Positions 5,286 to 8,813 of a stretch of DNA of 8,813 bases are shown here, piece after piece (position 1 is the first letter of the stretch; every line of letters begins with the position of its first letter). The notes below the pieces were generated by a model that was not told where the DNA came from, did not search any database, and saw only the letters and a list, made by a program, of their open reading frames with translations. This DNA is from an uncultured Paenibacillaceae bacterium (GTDB taxonomy: Bacteria > Bacillota > Bacilli > Aneurinibacillales > Aneurinibacillaceae), in assembly GCA_937874515.1 (NCBI GenBank), contig CALNBV010000150.1, positions 1 to 8,813 of the forward strand. Direction: 5' to 3'. Position numbers and translations under genes: made by a program.

Positions 5286-6023
5286 TTAAAAGATTATTAG
5301 TTTAATTCCAGCAACGACAAGTACTAATGCAAGCAAAATATTAATTTTTTCTGGTTTCAGGTATTTACTACCTGTATAGGATCCTAAAAAACCACCGATT
5401 GTAGCTGCTCCAAGGGAAAATAAGATGTCTTCCGGTAAGTAATTAATAGTCATTAGATGACCAAGAATACCAGATATAGAATTAGAAAAAGTCAAAAATG
5501 CAGAAATAGCAGTTATTTGTTTGGTATTCATTCGTCCCCAAACTATTAGTAAAGGAGCTAAAAATACTCCTCCACCCAATCCGGATATTCCTGATAATAG
5601 ACCTACTAAAAGACCACAACCTATGGATGGTACAATTGGCAATAAAGTATTCTCAGTCGATGGTTCAGTTTTCTGACGGAATAGCAATGCAGCAGATATC
5701 AACAAAAAAACGCCTGTTAAACTATTGTAAACTGAATTGGATAAGACTAACGAACCTCCAAAATAGGCTAAAGGAATAGAGCCTATAGCAAAGGGCCAAA
5801 AGTTAGACCAGTAAAGATGTTTAGACCGGTAAAATTGGATACACCCAATACCAGCAACCAGAATGTTCAGGATAAGGGCAGTGGGTTTTATTTCTTCTGG
5901 GAGAAGCCCGAATAAACCCATTATAGCAATATACCCTGAACCCCCTCCTTGCCCTACAGACGAGTATAAAAAAGCGATGAACGTAATAACCATTGATAAA
6001 AGTAGAAGATTTGTAAAATCCAT
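5286..6023 (-). CDS. TSUP (TauE/SafE) family membrane transporter
   Basis: TSUP proteins move sulfite, sulfoacetate or other organosulfur or small anions, often outward. This 245-residue protein has about seven or eight hydrophobic segments in two related halves, each with the glycine-rich family motif: SSVGQGGGSGYIAIMGLFG near residues 21-39 and SGISGLGGGVFLAPLL near 144-159. The start at ATG 6023 fits the family N-terminus (MDFTNLLLLSMVITF) and has GAGGG 4-6 bases upstream. ATG 6035 with AGGAG only 3 bases upstream is an alternative; 6116 would add an unlikely polar extension. It is divergent from the multicopper oxidase and 700 bases from the haem protein operon. With ssuD nearby, export of sulfite is attractive but not shown; the substrate cannot be read from sequence. 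Confidence 0.85.
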   Translation of the reverse strand: MDFTNLLLLSMVITFIAFLYSSVGQGGGSGYIAIMGLFGLLPEEIKPTALILNILVAGIGCIQFYRSKHLYWSNFWPFAIGSIPLAYFGGSLVLSNSVYNSLTGVFLLISAALLFRQKTEPSTENTLLPIVPSIGCGLLVGLLSGISGLGGGVFLAPLLIVWGRMNTKQITAISAFLTFSNSISGILGHLMTINYLPEDILFSLGAATIGGFLGSYTGSKYLKPEKINILLALVLVVAGIKLIIF

Positions 6024-6167
6024 CAAATCCCTCATTTGCTCCTGAATGCCAATTAATAAGTCAATATATATTAAACATAGTCCCTTATTCGGAATTAAAC
6101 GCGTCTTTTCCTGCAAATAGAAATATAGTAGACGGCAATGAAAAAAATAAGGTTATTTTTTGACCAA

Positions 6168-6203
6168 TTTCATCATAGTTTCATCAAACTTATTAGTTAC
6201 ATT
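6168..6203 (+). promoter_or_regulatory. Response-regulator-type promoter of the multicopper oxidase (site 1)
   Basis: Two identical octamers TTTCATCA lie at 6168-6175 and 6179-6186, an 11-bp period that puts both on one face of the helix. Exactly 11 bases later comes the -10-like TACATT (6198-6203); no good -35 exists. This is the layout of OmpR/PhoB-type activated promoters. Sites 2 and 3 in this window repeat it. Confidence 0.55.
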
Positions 6204-6214
6204 ATTCATGTAAC
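6196..6214. promoter_or_regulatory. GTTACAT-N5-ATGTAAC operator-like dyad
   Basis: A perfect 7-5-7 inverted repeat covers the proposed -10 of the multicopper oxidase and the likely transcription start. It sits 17 bases before the ribosome binding site GGAGG (6231-6235). A dimeric repressor bound here would block the promoter. It could also fold in RNA if transcription begins further upstream. No regulator family is assigned. Confidence 0.5.
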
Positions 6215-6243
6215 AAAACTAAGTTTAAATGGAGGTCAAATAA

Positions 6244-7728
6244 ATGAGTAAGAAAGGAAGAGTTCTGACATCTATACTAACTGTTGTCGTCCTGTTAGCA
6301 GGAACTGCATTTCTGCTTTTAAGAAATTCCTCTTTTCTCCAGGCTACGACTGGAAAGGAACTTTCAAATATTAAAGTAGAGGGGAATAAGGTTACTGTCG
6401 ATTTAGTGGCGAAAGAAACAGAAACGGAGCTAGCTCCTGGAGTGAAAATGCCTGTATGGACATATAATGGAACGGTTCCTGGACAGGAAATTCGAGTAAA
6501 ACAGGGTCAGGACATAACCGTTAATTTGAAAAATGAATTATCTGTACCTGCAACCATTCATTGGCATGGGTATCCAGTTCCTAATGATCAAGATGGTGTA
6601 CCTGGATTAACCCAGGAAACCGTTAAACCAGGCCAAACTTTTACTTATCATTTTAATGCGAAAATGGCTGGTACCTATTGGTATCATTCCCATGAAGATA
6701 GCGCCAACCAGGTTGGTAAAGGGTTAGCAGGCACACTGATTGTTGAGAAAAATGATGAACAACAAAAACCAGATAAGGATTTAACAGTCATGTTACAAGA
6801 ATGGGTAAAACCCATGGCAGGTATGGATCACTCTAACATGTCTGGTATGGATCATTCTCAAATGATGACACAAGACACTTCAACTATGGACCATATGGCT
6901 ATGTATAATTTATTTACCGTTAACGGAAAATCTGGTAGCTTAATCGATCCATTAAAAGTTAAAACCGGTGACAAAATTCGTGTACGCTTCATCAATGCAG
7001 GTTTCCAAACACGTTTAATGGATTTTGGCAATGTTTCATATAAAGTGGTATCCACTGATGGTCAAGATATTCAGCAACCTGCTGAAATGAAAGGAAAATT
7101 ACTCCCTATTGCTGCAGGTGAACGATATGACGTCGAGTTTACCGTTCCTTCTTCAAGCTTTATGATTTATGACCGGACAGATCGTCCAGCAGCAAAAGAC
7201 ATTCAGATTCTAGTAGAAAACAAAAAAAATAAACAAGTTGAAAAAGAAGTAGTGAATACCGAAAAATTTGACATTACCCAATATGGTAAAGGTAAGGCTG
7301 TTGCAGCAAGTAAATATAACAAAGAATATAAACTGGCCTTCGAAGATGTTGCTGACCCATCTGTTGATATGGGAATGAGATACACCATCAACGGAAAATC
7401 CTTCCCTAATGGACCTGAAATCATTGTAGATAATAATGATGTAGTAAAAATCACTTATGAAAACAAGGGAAAAGCAGTACACCCTATGCACGTTCATGGG
7501 CACTTCTTTAAAGTGCTAACCAAGAATGGAAAGCCAGTTACTGATAATATTTATAAAGATACTTTATTAGTAGAGCCAAATGAAATATTTGAAATTGAAT
7601 TAAAGGCAGATAACCCAGGGAATTGGATGTACCATTGCCATGATCTCCACCATGCAGCCTCTGGTATGGCATTAATGGTGAAATTTACTCCGTCTGTAAA
7701 TGCAGATCCAAAAGCAGTGAAAGAATAG
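6244..7728 (+). CDS. Membrane-anchored or secreted multicopper oxidase with Met/His-rich insert
   Basis: A three-cupredoxin-domain oxidase of 494 residues, CueO/laccase-like in motifs, that couples one-electron oxidation (Cu(I), Fe(II), Mn(II) or phenols) to oxygen reduction to water outside the membrane. All four copper motifs are present: HWHG (H106, H108), YWYHSHE (H148, H150), HPMHVHGH (H413, H416, H418, H420) and HCHDLHHAASGM (H464, C465, H466, H470, axial M475), so type 1, 2 and 3 sites are complete. Residues 7-27 are a hydrophobic signal or anchor without twin Arg or an obvious lipobox. A Met/His-rich insert at about 191-222 (MAGMDHSNMSGMDHS, TMDHMAM) suggests Cu(I) binding, as in cuprous oxidases. 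GGAGG 8 bases upstream fixes the start. Its promoter carries site 1 and a dyad, and a terminator follows. Cuprous oxidase function is inferred; physiological substrate unproven. Confidence 0.93.
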   Translation: MSKKGRVLTSILTVVVLLAGTAFLLLRNSSFLQATTGKELSNIKVEGNKVTVDLVAKETETELAPGVKMPVWTYNGTVPGQEIRVKQGQDITVNLKNELSVPATIHWHGYPVPNDQDGVPGLTQETVKPGQTFTYHFNAKMAGTYWYHSHEDSANQVGKGLAGTLIVEKNDEQQKPDKDLTVMLQEWVKPMAGMDHSNMSGMDHSQMMTQDTSTMDHMAMYNLFTVNGKSGSLIDPLKVKTGDKIRVRFINAGFQTRLMDFGNVSYKVVSTDGQDIQQPAEMKGKLLPIAAGERYDVEFTVPSSSFMIYDRTDRPAAKDIQILVENKKNKQVEKEVVNTEKFDITQYGKGKAVAASKYNKEYKLAFEDVADPSVDMGMRYTINGKSFPNGPEIIVDNNDVVKITYENKGKAVHPMHVHGHFFKVLTKNGKPVTDNIYKDTLLVEPNEIFEIELKADNPGNWMYHCHDLHHAASGMALMVKFTPSVNADPKAVKE

Positions 7729-7737
7729 GATAAATTT

Positions 7738-7769
7738 GAAAAGTACCTGTTTAAATACGGGTACTTTTC
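7738..7769 (+). terminator. Terminator of the multicopper oxidase gene
   Basis: Arms 7738-7749 and 7758-7769 (GAAAAGTACCTG with CGGGTACTTTTC) pair over 12 bp with one wobble around an eight-base loop, starting 10 bases after the stop codon. The T tract is interrupted (CTTTTCCCTTATTTAT), so some readthrough into ccdA is possible. Confidence 0.75.
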
Positions 7770-7811
7770 CCTTATTTATAAAGAAGGGGAGGGGTAAGAT
7801 TATCCTTGTAG

Positions 7812-7847
7812 ACCCATCATAAATTCTACATTTTTTTAATTTATAAT
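7812..7847 (+). promoter_or_regulatory. Response-regulator-type promoter of ccdA (site 2, degenerate) with consensus -10
   Basis: ACCCATCA-TAA-ATTCTACA (7812-7830) matches 14 of 19 bases of site 3, keeping the 11-bp period. Exactly 11 bases later lies a perfect TATAAT (7842-7847), giving a leader of about 38 bases before ATG 7893. The weaker repeats together with the perfect -10 suggest less activator dependence than the oxidase promoter. Confidence 0.5.
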
Positions 7848-7892
7848 CCTTAATTGGATTAGACTTTATTCATCTAATTAAAGGGGAACTTT

Positions 7893-8597
7893 ATGACAGA
7901 CGTAAATATTTGGTTTGCTTTTGCAGCTGGTTTTTTGTCTTTTATTTCACCTTGTTGTTTGCCTTTGTACCCCTCATTTTTATCCTATATTACAGGAGTT
8001 TCTGTTGCGGATATTAAAGAAAGGGGAGTTTCTAGCCGTAAAGCAATCTTGCATACTTTCTTTTTCATGCTCGGTTTTTCTATTATCTTTTTTGCCCTTG
8101 GTTTTTCTACCACGTTGTTGGGGGATTTTTTTAATTCCTATCAGGATCTCATTCGCCAAATAGGTGCGATATTAATTTTTCTCATGGGCATTATCATGAT
8201 AGGTATATATACCCCGAAATTTTTAATGAAAGATTATCGAATTCATTTTACAAATCGTCCTTCTGGATATCTTGGTTCAACTTTAATAGGAATATCTTTT
8301 GCAGCGGGATGGACACCCTGTGTAGGACCAATCCTTACAGCCGTTATTTCTCTTAGCGCAACTAACCCTTCTCAAGGATTGGTTTATATGATTGCTTATA
8401 TCCTGGGTTTCTCCATTCCATTTATCCTTATGTCTTTTTTCATTGGAAAATTAAAATGGATCAACCGGTATAGTGGATTAATTATGAAAATTGGTGGCTT
8501 GATGATGATTTTGGTTGCGATTTTGCTGTATACAAATCAAATGACATCTATTGCCCGTTTTTTAATTAAAGTTTTTGGTGGTTTTACAGGGTTTTAA
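7893..8597 (+). CDS. ccdA: CcdA-type thiol-disulfide transmembrane transporter
   Basis: CcdA carries reducing equivalents from cytoplasmic thioredoxin across the membrane to extracytoplasmic thioredoxin-like proteins (in Bacillus, ResA for cytochrome c maturation and StoA for spore cortex). The 234-residue protein has six hydrophobic segments and the family length. The two redox cysteines are in conserved settings: FISPCCLPLYPSFLSYITG (C21, with a second C22) and GWTPCVGPIL (C143). AAGGGGA 5-6 bases before ATG 7893 gives a strong ribosome binding site. No thioredoxin-like partner or cytochrome c gene is in the window. Placement after a copper oxidase and behind a similar promoter suggests a dedicated paralogue for keeping thiols of copper-exposed envelope proteins reduced, which is inference. 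It could equally be the only ccdA of the cell. Confidence 0.9.
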   Translation: MTDVNIWFAFAAGFLSFISPCCLPLYPSFLSYITGVSVADIKERGVSSRKAILHTFFFMLGFSIIFFALGFSTTLLGDFFNSYQDLIRQIGAILIFLMGIIMIGIYTPKFLMKDYRIHFTNRPSGYLGSTLIGISFAAGWTPCVGPILTAVISLSATNPSQGLVYMIAYILGFSIPFILMSFFIGKLKWINRYSGLIMKIGGLMMILVAILLYTNQMTSIARFLIKVFGGFTGF

Positions 8598-8612
8598 GCT
8601 ATTAAATATAGA

Positions 8613-8648
8613 TTTCATCATAAATTCATCATATTTATAGTGTATTCT
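8613..8648 (+). promoter_or_regulatory. Response-regulator-type promoter of the Met-rich mini-ORF (site 3)
   Basis: TTTCATCA-TAA-ATTCATCA (8613-8631) equals site 1 at 17 of 19 positions with the same 11-bp period. The -10-like TATTCT (8643-8648) follows after exactly 11 bases. It lies just 16 bases past the ccdA stop, with no terminator between them. Confidence 0.55.
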
Positions 8649-8678
8649 TTCTTTGAAGAAGAAAGAGAGTTTAACAAC

Positions 8679-8714
8679 ATGGATTATAGCAACATGAATA
8701 TGAATAAATCTTGA
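8679..8714 (+). CDS. 11-codon Met-rich mini-ORF (MDYSNMNMNKS)
   Basis: It starts at ATG 8679, ends at TGA 8712, and has a weak purine-rich site (GAAAGAGAG, 8661-8669) 9 bases upstream. The peptide has three Met in eleven residues and resembles the MDHSNM repeats in the nearby multicopper oxidase. It lies about 24 bases after the start predicted from promoter site 3. It could be a leader peptide, a tiny Cu(I)-binding peptide, or the remaining start of a decayed Met-rich protein. Nothing in sequence alone proves translation. Confidence 0.35.
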   Translation: MDYSNMNMNKS

Positions 8715-8722
8715 ATAGTAAA

Positions 8723-8735
8723 GGGGAGTGACCCC
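8723..8735 (+). other. GGGG-CCCC mini-hairpin downstream of the mini-ORF
   Basis: GGGG at 8723-8726 can pair with CCCC at 8732-8735 around a five-base loop. The C run can alternatively pair with AGGGG at 8757-8761, which is the left arm of the terminator at 8755-8780. The pairings are short, so any switching role is speculative. Confidence 0.3.
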
Positions 8736-8754
8736 CTGGTTTTAAATTTTTTAT

Positions 8755-8780
8755 AAAGGGGCCCTTAACAAGGCCCTTTT
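8755..8780 (+). terminator. Terminator after the Met-rich mini-ORF
   Basis: Arms 8755-8763 (AAAGGGGCC) and 8772-8780 (GGCCCTTTT) pair over 9 bp with one wobble around an eight-base loop. The T run is short (TTTT then CTTG). It probably ends transcripts from site 3 and also those from ccdA, which has no terminator of its own. Confidence 0.65.
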
Positions 8781-8813
8781 CTTGAGCGGATAAGAATTTA
8801 TATATTTTATCTT

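Noticed and set aside
6858..7503. Minus-strand ORFs inside the multicopper oxidase
   Set aside because: The plus-strand protein is complete with all copper motifs; the opposing ORFs have no family features or start sites.
1..8813. CRISPR array, tRNA, rRNA, integrase or transposase genes
   Set aside because: I saw no regularly spaced repeats, cloverleaf sequences, rRNA segments or recombinase motifs on either strand.

Overview
This 8.8-kb window is AT-rich DNA from a Firmicute, most likely a member of the Bacillaceae. The support is strong AGGAGG-type ribosome binding sites, rho-independent terminators, a ykkC-class riboswitch, and Bacillus-like SsuD and CcdA proteins. I cannot name the species. 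It looks like an accessory, decaying stretch: intact redox and metal genes alternate with relics of at least three genes (tctA, an OmpR-family response regulator, copA).

Layout. (1) 1-604: a guanidine-I (ykkC) type riboswitch with its own terminator, followed by unassigned DNA and a degraded fragment of tctA. (2) 665-1388: an OmpR-family response regulator that has lost the middle of its receiver domain and the end of its DNA-binding wing, overlapped by an ORF for a 67-residue two-helix membrane protein. (3) 1401-2585, minus strand: a solitary alkanesulfonate monooxygenase gene, ssuD, with a clear terminator. (4) 2828-3203: a frameshifted copper P-type ATPase relic, minus strand, with a dyad beyond its end. 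(5) 3210-4708, minus strand: a compact operon of a coiled-coil membrane protein, a proline-rich membrane protein with a charged His-containing tail, a ferric-reductase-like haem b membrane protein, and a 48-codon ORF coupled by an ATGA overlap. A Fur-box-like sequence lies upstream. (6) 4709-5285: non-coding, with one strong terminator. (7) 5286-6023, minus strand: a TSUP (TauE/SafE) transporter. (8) 6244-8597, plus strand: a membrane-anchored multicopper oxidase with a Met/His-rich insert, then a CcdA-type thiol-disulfide transporter. (9) 8613-8780: a promoter, an 11-codon Met-rich mini-ORF and a terminator.

How it may work together. The intact genes share a theme of envelope redox, copper and sulfur chemistry: a copper oxidase, a thiol reductant importer, a haem membrane reductase, sulfonate desulfonation and a sulfite-exporter-family protein. 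The main new observation is a promoter architecture used three times in region 8-9: two imperfect TTTCATCA octamers with an 11-bp period, then exactly 11 bp, then a -10-like hexamer. It stands before the oxidase, before ccdA and before the Met-rich mini-ORF. This is the geometry of an OmpR/PhoB-family activator site and suggests one small regulon controlled by a response regulator. The regulator relic at 731-1188 lacks a usable receiver and is unlikely to be that protein. Assignment of the signal (copper, thiol stress or other) is inference.
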